Shown here one piece after another: positions 26,124 to 36,260 of a DNA stretch of 40,542 nt. Each line of letters begins with the position of its first letter. Within the stretch, counting starts at the first letter, position 1. This stretch comes from an uncultured Pseudomonadota bacterium (GTDB lineage: Bacteria; Myxococcota_A; UBA9160; PR03): NCBI GenBank assembly GCA_900696485.1, contig CAADGG010000058.1, positions 1 to 40,542 on the forward strand, written 5' to 3'. The translations under genes were made by a program, and so were the position numbers. Below the pieces are notes generated by a model that saw nothing but the letters and a program-made list of their open reading frames with translations, was not told the DNA's origin and did not search any database.

Positions 26124-28091
26124 TCAGAACGGGTCGGACTCGGTCGCGGCACGCTCCCCCTCGACCTGCGCGAGCGCGCGTTCGAGGACGGTGCGCTCGA
26201 GGGCCAGGCCGGCCTCGTGGAGCACGACCTCGAGGGCGCTGGTATCGCCGAGCGGCCGCTGGGAGGCGAGATTGTCGGCGTAGAGCAGCGCCGCGATGCG
26301 TTCGCCACTCTCGATCGGCGCGGCGTAGAGCTCGTTCGGCGGCGCGTGCCCCAGGCGGGAAGACAGGTCTCGGTCGCCATCGTCCTCGAGCGCCGTGCGC
26401 ACGGGGGCCTGCGCACGCAGGACTTTTCGACACCAGGCCGGCTCGTCGGAAGGGAACCGGATCTTGCGCAGATCCTCGTCATCCGGACCCCCGGCGTCCG
26501 GCATCCCGACCTGTGCCACACCGAAGGCTTCGCCGTCGCGGACCGCGAAGATCGCGACCCGGTCGAACACACTCCCCGCGTACTCGAGCAGCAGGCGCAA
26601 GACGTCCCCCCGCGAGGCCGGGTCGCGCATGCGCGCACTGACGTCGCGAAGGCTCCGCAACGCGTCGGCGGACTCCTGGCGCGGCGCTGCCATCGGAGCG
26701 CGCGGCGCCGCCTTGGCGTGGGCCCGCTCGAGAGCACCGCGCAGATCGGCGGCCAGCGTCTCCCGGCGCTCCCGCGCGCGCTCGTCGGACAACATGGTGA
26801 GATCGGGACGTTGCGCGATCGCATCCGGAATCGCGCGCTCATTGACCGGCGACACGGTGGTCCCGGGCGCCACCAGCAGGACCAACGGGAACCGGGCGAC
26901 CTGGGCGCGCAAGCGGGCCGCGATCTCCGACCAGTCGTTGGCACGGGAGATCGGATCCGGCGGCGTCTCGGTGCTCAGCAGGACCAGCGGGAGTTCTCCC
27001 CGCACGAGATACTGGCGAATGCGCGCGATCGCCTGCTCCGAGCGCTGGAAGATATGGACGCGCACCGGGACCGGGGCGAGCGCTCGCTTCACCCACTCGA
27101 GCACACGAAGCTCGCGATCGACGGCGATGACCGGCAGCGGGCCGGCGCCGGCCTTCGGTCCGGCCGGCGGCCGCGGGGCCGGGGCCGCCGTCTCGGCCGC
27201 ACGCGGCGGCGAAGATCGGGTCATCGCGCTGAGCGTGGTCTCTTCGTCGACGCCATCCGCAAGCGCCTCGCCATCGGCTTCCGGAGCCGAGAGGAGCACC
27301 GGGAGCTCGTTGCCGTCGACCTCGTCGTCGACCAGTTCGAGGACGCTGACCGCCAGCGCCTGAGGCTCCTCGATCTCGTCGGCAGCGGACTCCGCCGGCT
27401 CGGCGAACGCAGCGGTCTCGATCATCGCGATCGCCTCGGCGTCGTCGGCGACGACTGCGTCCACCGGCATCGCGATCACGTCGGCGTCGGCCATCTCCGC
27501 GACGGGTTCGGAATCCTCGACATCGACGCCGGCGAATGACGTCTCGTCGTCGCTGGCGATCGCCGAGGACCGGCCGCCGATCTCGGGTGACTCGTGGGCT
27601 CCCTCATCGCGCATCCGCGTGCCTTCGAGAGCCAGGAACTGCGCGTTGAGACCGGTCCGCAGCAACAGATCCTCGGCGATGTCGCCGCCGCCCGGCTCGT
27701 CCCGGATCTCGAAGCTGAACTCACCGGAGGGCCATGCGAACATGCGCAGCACCGTCGCCTCGACGTGGCGGCCGCGCAGTTCATCGAGGCAACCGGCATC
27801 GAGCGAAGTCCGGGCGCACAGCAGCGCCTCGAGCGGAACGCCTTCCTCGCGCGCCGCATCGTCGAGGGCCTCGACCTGCGCCGCCGGAAGGATCCCGGCG
27901 GAGGCGACGAGGTCACGCAGGTCCCGCGGTCCGTCCTTGACGAAAGCGCCGCGAATCAACCCGCGGCGAAACAGCACGTGCCCCTCGCCGTGGCGCGAAC
28001 GGATCCACAAGATGCCCGACTTCCCGGACAGGCTGACGATCTGCATGATCTCGCCGAGTCCGAGGTCCTCGAGGCTGCCCACCAGGCTCAT
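26124..28091 (-). CDS. DUF4388-pseudoreceiver-GAF signalling protein
   Basis: 655 aa, first gene of the chemosensory operon. Residues 1-~115 are DUF4388/PATAN (LVGSLEDLGLGEIMQIVSLSGKSGILWI). A long acidic Ala/Glu/Asp linker runs to ~300. Residues ~318-455 fold like a receiver by sequence (PLPVIAVDRELRVLEWVKRAL; VHIFQRSEQAIARIR), but the phosphoacceptor position is Ser373 (LVLLSTETP). Residues ~495-640 resemble a GAF domain (LLLEYAGSVFDRVAIFAVRDGEAFGV; NELYAAPIESGERIAALLYADN). The ATG has AGGTGGAG close upstream. No enzymatic output domain is present, so it is probably an adaptor or sensor. Its co-directional position suggests a role with CheA/CheY, which is inferred. Confidence 0.85.
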   Translation of the reverse strand: MSLVGSLEDLGLGEIMQIVSLSGKSGILWIRSRHGEGHVLFRRGLIRGAFVKDGPRDLRDLVASAGILPAAQVEALDDAAREEGVPLEALLCARTSLDAGCLDELRGRHVEATVLRMFAWPSGEFSFEIRDEPGGGDIAEDLLLRTGLNAQFLALEGTRMRDEGAHESPEIGGRSSAIASDDETSFAGVDVEDSEPVAEMADADVIAMPVDAVVADDAEAIAMIETAAFAEPAESAADEIEEPQALAVSVLELVDDEVDGNELPVLLSAPEADGEALADGVDEETTLSAMTRSSPPRAAETAAPAPRPPAGPKAGAGPLPVIAVDRELRVLEWVKRALAPVPVRVHIFQRSEQAIARIRQYLVRGELPLVLLSTETPPDPISRANDWSEIAARLRAQVARFPLVLLVAPGTTVSPVNERAIPDAIAQRPDLTMLSDERARERRETLAADLRGALERAHAKAAPRAPMAAPRQESADALRSLRDVSARMRDPASRGDVLRLLLEYAGSVFDRVAIFAVRDGEAFGVAQVGMPDAGGPDDEDLRKIRFPSDEPAWCRKVLRAQAPVRTALEDDGDRDLSSRLGHAPPNELYAAPIESGERIAALLYADNLASQRPLGDTSALEVVLHEAGLALERTVLERALAQVEGERAATESDPF

Positions 28092-28166
28092 CCGCTCCAC
28101 CTTTGCCGAAAGCGACCCGACCGACGCCGCCCAGACCGCATCCGCATGCGGGGACCCGCCGGTGTG

Positions 28167-28193
28167 TTTCGGGCACACGGGCCGGCAACTTGA
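28167..28193 (-). promoter_or_regulatory. Possible sigma-28-like promoter before the chemosensory operon
   Basis: On the minus strand TCAAGTTG - 11 nt - GCCCGAAA lies ~75 bp upstream of the DUF4388-GAF start. It matches the sigma-28 consensus (TAAAGTTT - N11 - GCCGATAA) at 6 of 8 and 5 of 8 positions. An inverted repeat (gtgtg 28162-28166 / cacac 28174-28178) brackets the -10 part. The match is partial and GC-rich DNA yields chance hits, so this is only a candidate. Confidence 0.25.
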
Positions 28194-28283
28194 CCCGACA
28201 CAGACGGAGGCCAGCGCGGTTTCAGCGGCGCCCGACGAGGCGCGTGCAGGTCCGGCAGCCCGCGTGCATCGCGACGACCGAGC

Positions 28284-28910
28284 TCAGCCCGGCGGTGTCC
28301 CGGCGCGACCCGGGCGGGCTCCCCGCAGCCCGGCCGGCGTGGCGGCCGCGCCGGCGGGCCGCAGCAGCTTGATCGACGTGGCGCTGCGGGGAAGCGTCGC
28401 CGCCGCCGCCTCGAAGGCGCCCCGCCACGGTACGGCCTGGCCGGGTGCCGTCACGAAGCGCAACAGCAGCCGCCCGGCGCGCGGCGCGAGCGCCTCGGAA
28501 GCGCCCGACAACAGCCCGAGCGCAACCCGTTCCGGCGCCTCGACCCCTCGCGGCGGCGGCAGGTCCAGCGCCACGACCCCGGCGCCCAGATCGGCCGCGC
28601 GCTCGACCGCCAGGCGCACGGCGTTGCGATGCGCGTCGGCGTCGAAGTGACCCTCGGCGCCGAGCCCCAGCAGCAGCACCCGCGGCGCCAGCAGCCGACC
28701 CTGCGTCAGCAGCAGCGCCGCCTCGCCCCACTCACCGCGCAGCCGGGCCGCACCGACCAGCCCGCTCACCCAGCCACACAGCCGCCAATCGGTGAGGCCG
28801 GCTCCGCCCCGCAACGGACGTCGATCGCGAAAGAACCCGGCCACGGCGAGCTCGGCACCGACCCGCACCAGCGATCCCGCTTCGACCTCGACCGCGAGCG
28901 TCGATCTCAC
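28284..28910 (-). CDS. Free-standing M17 (leucyl aminopeptidase) N-terminal-like domain
   Basis: 208 aa. The sequence resembles the N-terminal domain of M17 leucyl aminopeptidases (macro-domain-like fold): residues ~45-130 carry SGLVGAARLRGEWGEAALLL..APRVLLLGLG and a NAVRLAVERAADLGAGVVALDL block. The C-terminal zinc peptidase domain is absent, and the tail is short, basic and Pro/Gly-rich, so no peptidase activity is expected. The GTG start overlaps the nusB stop (GTGA), so it ends the rib-nusB run. A role as a nucleotide- or protein-binding module is speculative. The 192-bp gap downstream (28092-28283) carries the candidate operon promoter. Confidence 0.7.
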   Translation of the reverse strand: MRSTLAVEVEAGSLVRVGAELAVAGFFRDRRPLRGGAGLTDWRLCGWVSGLVGAARLRGEWGEAALLLTQGRLLAPRVLLLGLGAEGHFDADAHRNAVRLAVERAADLGAGVVALDLPPPRGVEAPERVALGLLSGASEALAPRAGRLLLRFVTAPGQAVPWRGAFEAAAATLPRSATSIKLLRPAGAAATPAGLRGARPGRAGTPPG

Positions 28911-29410
28911 GAAGCGCTCTCTCCCGGCGCCGGCGCGCCGTCCGGGTCGTGGTCCGGCTCCTCCGACGTCGCTTCCCCCGGGACCCGGAGACTTCGACTC
29001 ACCGCGTCGAGGACCCCATTGACGAACGCCGGAGACCGCTCGCCACCGAAGCGGCGCGCCAGCTCGATGGCCTCGTCGATCGCGACCGAGGCCGGAGTCG
29101 CGCCCCAGACCATCTCCCAGATCGCGAGCCGCAACACGTTGCGATCGACCGTCGCCATGCGCTCGATCCGCCAGTGCGTCGCGTTGGCCGCGATCCGCGC
29201 GTCGATCTCGTCGCGGTGCTCGGCCACGCCCGTCACCAGCTCCTTCGCGAAAGCTCGCGCGCCCTCCGGCAACTCGAAGTGGCTGCCGACCGCTCCGAAC
29301 GCCGCCTCAGCCTGGGCGAGCGAGCCTCCGGGCTCCCCGCGCGCCCCGAGCTCGGCGGCATAGAGCACCTGCAGCGCCGCCTGGCGCGAGGTCCGCCGGG
29401 GGGCGCTCAC
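28907..29410 (-). CDS. nusB: Transcription antitermination factor NusB
   Basis: 167 aa all-helical protein. It starts RTSRQAALQVLYAAEL, then has HRDEIDARIAANATHWRIERM, DRNVLRLAIWEM and VAIDEAIELARRFGGERSPAFVNGVLD, the core NusB blocks. With S10 it binds boxA RNA and supports rRNA antitermination. A ~25 aa acidic tail follows the usual end. The GTG start overlaps the ribH stop (GTGA). The ribH-nusB pair is widely conserved. Confidence 0.95.
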   Translation of the reverse strand: MSAPRRTSRQAALQVLYAAELGARGEPGGSLAQAEAAFGAVGSHFELPEGARAFAKELVTGVAEHRDEIDARIAANATHWRIERMATVDRNVLRLAIWEMVWGATPASVAIDEAIELARRFGGERSPAFVNGVLDAVSRSLRVPGEATSEEPDHDPDGAPAPGESAS

Positions 29411-29964
29411 GAGCGCCGTCCGCGGCCGCGCGGCCCTCGCGTGACGCCTCGCGGCGCTTGGGTCCGGGGCCGTCGCGGCCGGTCGCCGTCGTCGGGCGGG
29501 CGCCGCAGCGCCGTCGCCAGATGCGCCATCTCGATGGCGGCGAGCGCCGCTTCGATGCCCTTGTTGCCATGCTCGCCGCCCGCGCGCTCCAGCGCCTGGT
29601 CGACGTCGTCGCAGGTGAGGAGCCCGAACGCCACCGGCACATCGGTATCGCGCACGATCTCGCGCACGCCGTCGGTGACGGCCTGGCAGACGTACTCGAA
29701 GTGCGGAGTGCCGCCACGGATCACGACGCCCAGGGTCACGATGGCATCGTAGCGCCCACTGACCGCGAGGCTCCGCGCCGCCTGCGGGATCTCGAACGCG
29801 CCCGGCACCCACGCGACGTGGAGGCCCTCGGCATCGGCCCCGCGCGCCACCAGCTCCTCGACGCAGCCGTCGAGCAGCCGCACGCAGATCGGGTGGTTGA
29901 AGCGCGACACGACGATCGCGAAGTGCTGTCCGGCGACGTCGCGCCGGCTCGCATAGAGTTTCAC
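29407..29964 (-). CDS. ribH: 6,7-dimethyl-8-ribityllumazine synthase
   Basis: 185 aa. It condenses a butanone phosphate with the ribitylamino-pyrimidine in the penultimate riboflavin step. Conserved blocks: VVSRFNHPICVRLLDG, VPGAFEIPQAA, LGVVIRGGTPHFEYVCQ (active-site His), FGLLTCDDVDQALERAGGEHGNKG and an AALAAIEMAHL helix. Most family members end near residue 155; here a ~30-residue Arg/Pro-rich tail (RRPRTQAPRG..RGRGRRS) is added. The GTG start overlaps the ribD stop, and its stop overlaps nusB. Confidence 0.95.
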   Translation of the reverse strand: MKLYASRRDVAGQHFAIVVSRFNHPICVRLLDGCVEELVARGADAEGLHVAWVPGAFEIPQAARSLAVSGRYDAIVTLGVVIRGGTPHFEYVCQAVTDGVREIVRDTDVPVAFGLLTCDDVDQALERAGGEHGNKGIEAALAAIEMAHLATALRRPPDDGDRPRRPRTQAPRGVTRGPRGRGRRS

Positions 29965-31100
29965 GGCGCCCTCCGGGCTGCAGCGACCGGCAGCGGCTCG
30001 GGGCGCGCTTCCAGCAACAGATCCGCCCCGAGCCTGCGCACGCGCTGGACGCGGAACCGTGGGGCCGCGGCCAGTGCGGTCACGCCGAGCGGACCGATGG
30101 CCGGGCGGCCCTCCGCTCCGATCAGCAGCGGCGCCGCGATCCAGAGCAGTTCGTCGACGAGCCCCTCCCGCCACAAGGCCGCCGCCAACTCGCCGCCGCC
30201 TTCGACGAGCAGCGTCCCGAGACCTTCGGCGCCGAGCCGCGCGAGCGCCGCGCGCAGCGCGGGCCGGCCGTTCCGGGTCGGCCGCAGCGCCAGCAGCCGT
30301 ACGCCGCGCGCGGTCAGCTTCGCACGGCGGACCGCCGGCGCGGCGCGGCTGCACAGGACCCAGCTACGCGCGGGCTCGTCGCGAAACATCCGGGCCTCCG
30401 GCCCGACCCGCAGCGCCGAATCGAACAGCACGCGGACCGGCCGGTGCAGCACGCGCGCACCGCGCCGCGCCGTCAACTCGGGATCATCCGCAAGCGCCGT
30501 CGACGAACCGATCATCACCGCGTCCGTCCGCGCACGCAGTCGATGGACGAAGCTGCGCGCCGGCTCTCCGGTGATCCAGCGCGACGCGCCCCCGGCCGTC
30601 GCGATCCGGCCGTCCAGCGAGGCCGCCAGCTTCACCGTGACGAACGGCCGGCCGCGCTCGATCCGGGACAGGAAGCCACGATGCTGCTCGCGGCATTCCG
30701 GCTCGAGCACGCCCACCCGCACCTCGACCCCCGCGCGGCGCAGCGCCCGCAGCCCGCCACCGGCGGCGTGCGGTGCCGGATCGCGATGACCCACCAACAC
30801 GCGCGCAATACCGGCCCCGATCAGCGCCTCGCTGCACGGGCCCGTCCGCCCGTGGTGGCAGCACGGCTCGAGCGTCACGGCCAGCGAGGCGCCGCGCAGC
30901 GCCGCCCGGCCGTGCCGTCGCACGACCTGCTCGATCGCGTCGACCTCGGCATGGCGCCCGCCCGGCGGCCGCGTGCGGCCCCGTCCGAGGACGCGAGCGC
31001 CGCGGAACACGACGGCGCCGACGGCAGGATTCGGGAAGGTCCGGCCGAGCGCGCGGCGCGCCTCGGCGAGTGCGAGTCGCATGGCGTCCTCCGGAGTCAA
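29961..31100 (-). CDS. ribD: Riboflavin biosynthesis bifunctional deaminase/reductase RibD
   Basis: 379 aa from TTG 31100, whose TTGA overlap with the nrdR stop and homology-like N-terminus (TPEDAMRLALAEARRALG) favour it. ATG 31082 has GGAGG five bases upstream and is the alternative (373 aa). Residues ~1-145 are the zinc deaminase (HAEVDAI, EPCCHHGRTGPCSEAL) and ~150-370 the reductase (VTVKLAASLDGRIA, SRWITGEPARSFVHRLRARTDAVMIGSSTALADDPELT). The two activities convert the early pyrimidine intermediate to the ribitylamino form. ribH follows at once, with no ribE or ribBA between. Confidence 0.95.
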   Translation of the reverse strand: MTPEDAMRLALAEARRALGRTFPNPAVGAVVFRGARVLGRGRTRPPGGRHAEVDAIEQVVRRHGRAALRGASLAVTLEPCCHHGRTGPCSEALIGAGIARVLVGHRDPAPHAAGGGLRALRRAGVEVRVGVLEPECREQHRGFLSRIERGRPFVTVKLAASLDGRIATAGGASRWITGEPARSFVHRLRARTDAVMIGSSTALADDPELTARRGARVLHRPVRVLFDSALRVGPEARMFRDEPARSWVLCSRAAPAVRRAKLTARGVRLLALRPTRNGRPALRAALARLGAEGLGTLLVEGGGELAAALWREGLVDELLWIAAPLLIGAEGRPAIGPLGVTALAAAPRFRVQRVRRLGADLLLEARPEPLPVAAARRAP

Positions 31101-31657
31101 GACGGCCGCCGTCTTGCCTCGGAGCCAGACCCGTCCTGCACCGTGACGAGTGGGGTGGGCGAGGCGTCGGCGGCGAACCCCTCGAAACCCGCTTCCGCGT
31201 CGTAGCGATGCGGGCGGGCGGACGCGAAGAACGCCACGTAGTCCTCGGCGCTCTCGAAGCTGCGGAACACCGAGGCAAAGCGCGCCGCGGACAACAGATC
31301 CACGCTCGTCAGGTCCTCGAGCACCCACTCGCCCATCTGTTCGCTCGCCACCTCGGTCTGCCCGGTCTCCTGCAGCCGCTTCTCGATCCGATCCGCCAGT
31401 CGTTCGAGCGCATCGATCGACACCGGGCGTTTCGCACAGGCCCGCTCGATGCTGGCCAGAAGCTTGCGGCGATCGAAGTCCTCGCGCCGCTCGTCGCGCT
31501 TCACGAGTTTCGGCAGCACGTCCTCGACGCGCTCCCGGGTCGTGAAGCGGCGCCCGCACTCGAGACACTCCCGGCGGCGGCGGATCTCCGCCTCGTCCCG
31601 CCCGAGCCGCGAATCCACCACGCGGTTGGCATCGTCTCCGCAGTACGGGCAACGCAC
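31097..31657 (-). CDS. nrdR: Transcriptional regulator NrdR
   Basis: 186 aa. An N-terminal zinc ribbon (MRCPYCGDDANRVVDSR..CLECGRRFTTRE) precedes the ATP-cone domain (VKRDERREDFDRRKLLASIERACAKRPV). NrdR represses ribonucleotide reductase genes when its ATP-cone is loaded with dATP. The GTG start lies three bases after the glyA stop. A ~30 aa tail (EGFAADASPTPLVTVQDGS) beyond the usual ~150-160 residues has no recognisable domain. The position between glyA and ribD is standard for deltaproteobacteria. Confidence 0.95.
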   Translation of the reverse strand: MRCPYCGDDANRVVDSRLGRDEAEIRRRRECLECGRRFTTRERVEDVLPKLVKRDERREDFDRRKLLASIERACAKRPVSIDALERLADRIEKRLQETGQTEVASEQMGEWVLEDLTSVDLLSAARFASVFRSFESAEDYVAFFASARPHRYDAEAGFEGFAADASPTPLVTVQDGSGSEARRRPS

Positions 31658-31660
31658 CGG

Positions 31661-33412
<1,752 letters not shown>

Positions 33413-33429
33413 GTCGAGACTCCTCCTTG

Positions 33430-34686
33430 CTACGGCGTGCGCCCGAACAGCAGGCTCACGCTGACTCCGCCGAAGCCGAAAGCATTCGACAGAACGGTCT
33501 GGACCGGGACCTCGCGGGCCTTGGGTGTCACGTGATCGAGAGCGCACTCCGGATCGGGGACCTCCAGATTGATCGTCGGAGGCAGCAGGCCCGTCTCGAG
33601 GGAGCGCACGCACAGGATCGACTCGACCGCCCCGGCGGCGCCCAACAGATGTCCGAGGCTGGACTTGTTCGCCGACACCGGCAGGCGTCCGGCGCGCTCT
33701 CCGAAGACCGCGCGGATCGCCAGGGCTTCGCTCCGGTCGCCGACCGGCGTGCTGGTGGCATGTGCATTCACCGCATCGACGCGATCCGGTGTCAGATCGG
33801 CGTCGGCCAGCGCCCGCTCCATGGCGAGCCGCGAGCCGCCGGCGTCCTCGGCGGGACTCGCCAGATGTTGGGCATCCGCCGCTTCGCCGTAGCCGAGGAA
33901 CTCGGCCCGCACGCGGGCCCCGCGCCGCGCCGCATGCTCGGCCGTCTCGAGGATCATCACGCCGGCCCCCTCTCCGAGCACGAAGCCATCGCGGCCCGTG
34001 TCGAAGGGACGGCTCGCCTGCGCCGGATCCTCGTTGCGGGTCGACAGCGCCCGCATCGCCGCGAACGCCGCGATCACGAGCGGATGGAGCGCAGCCTCCG
34101 TGCCGCCGGCCACGACGACGTCGGCATCGCCGCGCTCGAGCAGCCGGGCGGCGGCTCCGATGGCCTGGGCCCCCGAGGCGCAAGCACCGACCGGACATAG
34201 GATCGGCCCGCGCAGGCCGTACGCCATCGAGACGCAGCCGGCCGACATGTTCGGCAGCACCATCGGCACGGTGAAGGGCGACACCCGGCGCGGACCGTGC
34301 GCGAGCAGCACGTCATGGCTGGCCAGCAACGTCGTCACGCCGCCGATGCCGGAGCCGATCGCGACGCCGATCCGATCGCGATCGTCGCCACGCCGCGCGA
34401 GCCCGGCATCCGCCATCGCCTCATCGGCCGCAACGAGGACCAGGCGGGCGGTCCGATCGAGACGGCGCAGATCTTTGGTCGACAGTCCGGCGGGCTCGAT
34501 CTCCGCCTCGCATTCGGCGGCGAAGCGCACCGGCAGCTCGCTCGCATCGAAGCGGGTCAAGGTCCGCACGCCGCTCGCACCGGCGAGCACGGCGGCCCAG
34601 GTCGCATCGACATCACGCCCGAGCGGCGAGACGCAACCCATCCCCGTCACCACGATGCGACGGCGCTCCGACCGTGCTCGCTGCAT
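33430..34686 (-). CDS. fabF: 3-oxoacyl-ACP synthase II (FabF)
   Basis: 418 aa thiolase-fold enzyme that elongates fatty acids by condensing acyl-ACP with malonyl-ACP. It starts [15 protein letters not shown]. The active-site Cys169 lies in [12 protein letters not shown], and the two His are in [11 protein letters not shown] and [13 protein letters not shown]; the end has [15 protein letters not shown]. The first His motif has Ala where most FabF have Gly. It lies 105 bp after acpP and 17 bp before the RpiB-GlyA start. Fully consistent with FabF rather than FabB or FabH. Confidence 0.95.
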   Translation of the reverse strand: MQRARSERRRIVVTGMGCVSPLGRDVDATWAAVLAGASGVRTLTRFDASELPVRFAAECEAEIEPAGLSTKDLRRLDRTARLVLVAADEAMADAGLARRGDDRDRIGVAIGSGIGGVTTLLASHDVLLAHGPRRVSPFTVPMVLPNMSAGCVSMAYGLRGPILCPVGACASGAQAIGAAARLLERGDADVVVAGGTEAALHPLVIAAFAAMRALSTRNEDPAQASRPFDTGRDGFVLGEGAGVMILETAEHAARRGARVRAEFLGYGEAADAQHLASPAEDAGGSRLAMERALADADLTPDRVDAVNAHATSTPVGDRSEALAIRAVFGERAGRLPVSANKSSLGHLLGAAGAVESILCVRSLETGLLPPTINLEVPDPECALDHVTPKAREVPVQTVLSNAFGFGGVSVSLLFGRTP

Positions 34687-34791
34687 GGAATCCCCACCGG
34701 ACCAGAAGAAATCGAAGTACCGCGCTCCCGTCGTCGCTCGAAGATCCGCCCGCGTCCGGCTCGCCGTGACTCGGCACGGCGACGGCTCGGA

Positions 34792-35043
34792 TCAGCTGGC
34801 GACGGCGCGTGCCCGGACATAGGAAATGGCATCGCCGATGGTCTGGATCTTCTCGGCGTCGTCGTCGGGGATCTCGATGTCGAACTCCTCCTCCATCGCC
34901 ATCACCAGCTCCACGATGTCGAGAGAATCGGCACCGAGATCGTCGATGAACGACGCTTCGGGGACGACCTCTTCTTTCGCAACGCCGAGCTGCTCGGCAA
35001 TGATGTCGGCCACTCGCTGTTCGATCGGCTGTTCGATCGCCAT
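34792..35043 (-). CDS. acpP: Acyl carrier protein
   Basis: 83 aa acidic carrier with the phosphopantetheine site at Ser40 ([33 protein letters not shown]). It shuttles acyl chains in fatty-acid synthesis. GGAGG lies nine bases before the ATG. A 238-bp gap separates it from fabD and a 105-bp gap from fabF, the loosest spacing in this otherwise overlapping block, so acpP may have its own promoter, as is common for this very abundant protein. Confidence 0.97.
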   Translation of the reverse strand: MAIEQPIEQRVADIIAEQLGVAKEEVVPEASFIDDLGADSLDIVELVMAMEEEFDIEIPDDDAEKIQTIGDAISYVRARAVAS

Positions 35044-35281
35044 GGTCGTTCGCCTCCGGAGGAACGGGCTCGAGGGAGCGTCGAGAGAGCGGGAGGAAGC
35101 CCCCCGGCACGCTGCGACGCGGAATCTAGCCTGCGCCTCGGCGATCCGCCGCCAGCCGGCGTTCCCATGAGAAGGCACAACCGTGCGTCATGGCGCCGAT
35201 TCCGGAGCTCCGGCGCAGCGCCGGCGCAAGGCGGGCACACGCGGCCGAGACGTCGTTTGCCAGGGCGCAGCCGATTCGCGG

Positions 35282-36250
35282 CTACGGAGCCGGCTGGGCG
35301 TCCGCTCGCGCCGCCGCGAACGTCGCCGCGGCATCGAGGCCGGCCGCATCGATCAGCGCCGCCCGTGCGACCGCCGGCTCGATCCGGGCCACCAGCGCGG
35401 AAAGCACACGCGCCGGCCCGATCTCCAGCATCCGGGTCGTCCCGCGCGTCGCGAGCCGTTGCACCATCTCCGTGAACCGGACCGGCTCGGTCACTTGCCG
35501 GTACAACAGCTCGCTGAGCGCCGCGCCGTCGCGAACGACGTCGGCGCTGACGTTGGCGACGAGCGGCGGCGCCGGATCCGCAAAGCGCAGCCGCGCGAGA
35601 TCGCTGCGCAGCCGCTCGGCGGCCGGCGCCATCAGCCGGCAGTGGAATGGCGCCGAGACCGCAAGCGCCACGGTGCGCCGCGCGCCGGCCTGCCGAGCCT
35701 CGGCACAGGCCTCCTCGACGGCGGCCGCCGTTCCGGAGACGACCGTCTGGCCGGGCGCATTGTAGTTGGCGGGGGCCACCCAGGCGCCGCTGCGCTCGCG
35801 GACGCGCGCGCAGACGGCATCGACGGCGTGCGCATCCGAGCCGAGGATCGCCGCCATCGCACCCGCCCCGGCCGGCACGGCGTCCTGCATGTACGCGCCG
35901 CGGGCGCGCACGAGGCGCACGGCGTCGGCGAGTGCGAGCGAGCCGCTCACCACCAGCGCGCTGTACTCCCCGAGGCTGTGGCCGGCCACGTACGCCGCCG
36001 GGAGCGGACCGCCGCATCGCTCTTCGAGCGCGCGCCACAGCGCCACGCTGGTGGCGAGGATCGCCGGCTGCTGCATCTCCGTCGCGAGCAGCGCGTCCTC
36101 CGGGCCGTCGAAGCACAGCCGCGAGAGCGGCAGGCCGAGCGCGTCGTCCGCTTCGCGGAAGACGGCACGTGCGGCCGGCGACGTCTCGTAGACGTCACGG
36201 CCCATCCCGACGCGCTGCGCACCCTGGCCGGGGAAGAGAAGCGCGAGCAA
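35282..36250 (-). CDS. fabD: Malonyl-CoA:ACP transacylase FabD
   Basis: 322 aa. It loads malonyl onto ACP. The N-terminus LALLFPGQGAQRVGMGRD, the nucleophile motif VAGHSLGEYSAL (Ser92), the GAMAAILG and NYNAPGQTVVSG blocks, the catalytic His in VSAPFHCRLM, and LEIGPARVLSALV are all present. The TTG start at 36250 gives the exact usual N-terminus (MLALLFPGQG) and follows the rpmF stop by ten bases. A small perfect hairpin (agccg-attcg-cggct, 35269-35283) covers the stop codon region. Confidence 0.95.
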   Translation of the reverse strand: MLALLFPGQGAQRVGMGRDVYETSPAARAVFREADDALGLPLSRLCFDGPEDALLATEMQQPAILATSVALWRALEERCGGPLPAAYVAGHSLGEYSALVVSGSLALADAVRLVRARGAYMQDAVPAGAGAMAAILGSDAHAVDAVCARVRERSGAWVAPANYNAPGQTVVSGTAAAVEEACAEARQAGARRTVALAVSAPFHCRLMAPAAERLRSDLARLRFADPAPPLVANVSADVVRDGAALSELLYRQVTEPVRFTEMVQRLATRGTTRMLEIGPARVLSALVARIEPAVARAALIDAAGLDAAATFAAARADAQPAP

Positions 36251-36260
36251 GACGGCGCGC

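Noticed and set aside
33413..34198. Upstream in-frame extension of RpiB-GlyA over fabF
   Set aside because: It overlaps fabF in another frame and lacks domain character; ATG 33412 has a strong GGAGG.
35205..35230. Palindromic ccggagctccgg and ccggc-gcagc-gccgg near fabD/acpP as a terminator
   Set aside because: Short GC palindromes are frequent by chance in this DNA, there is no T-run, and the site is ~60 bp past the fabD stop.
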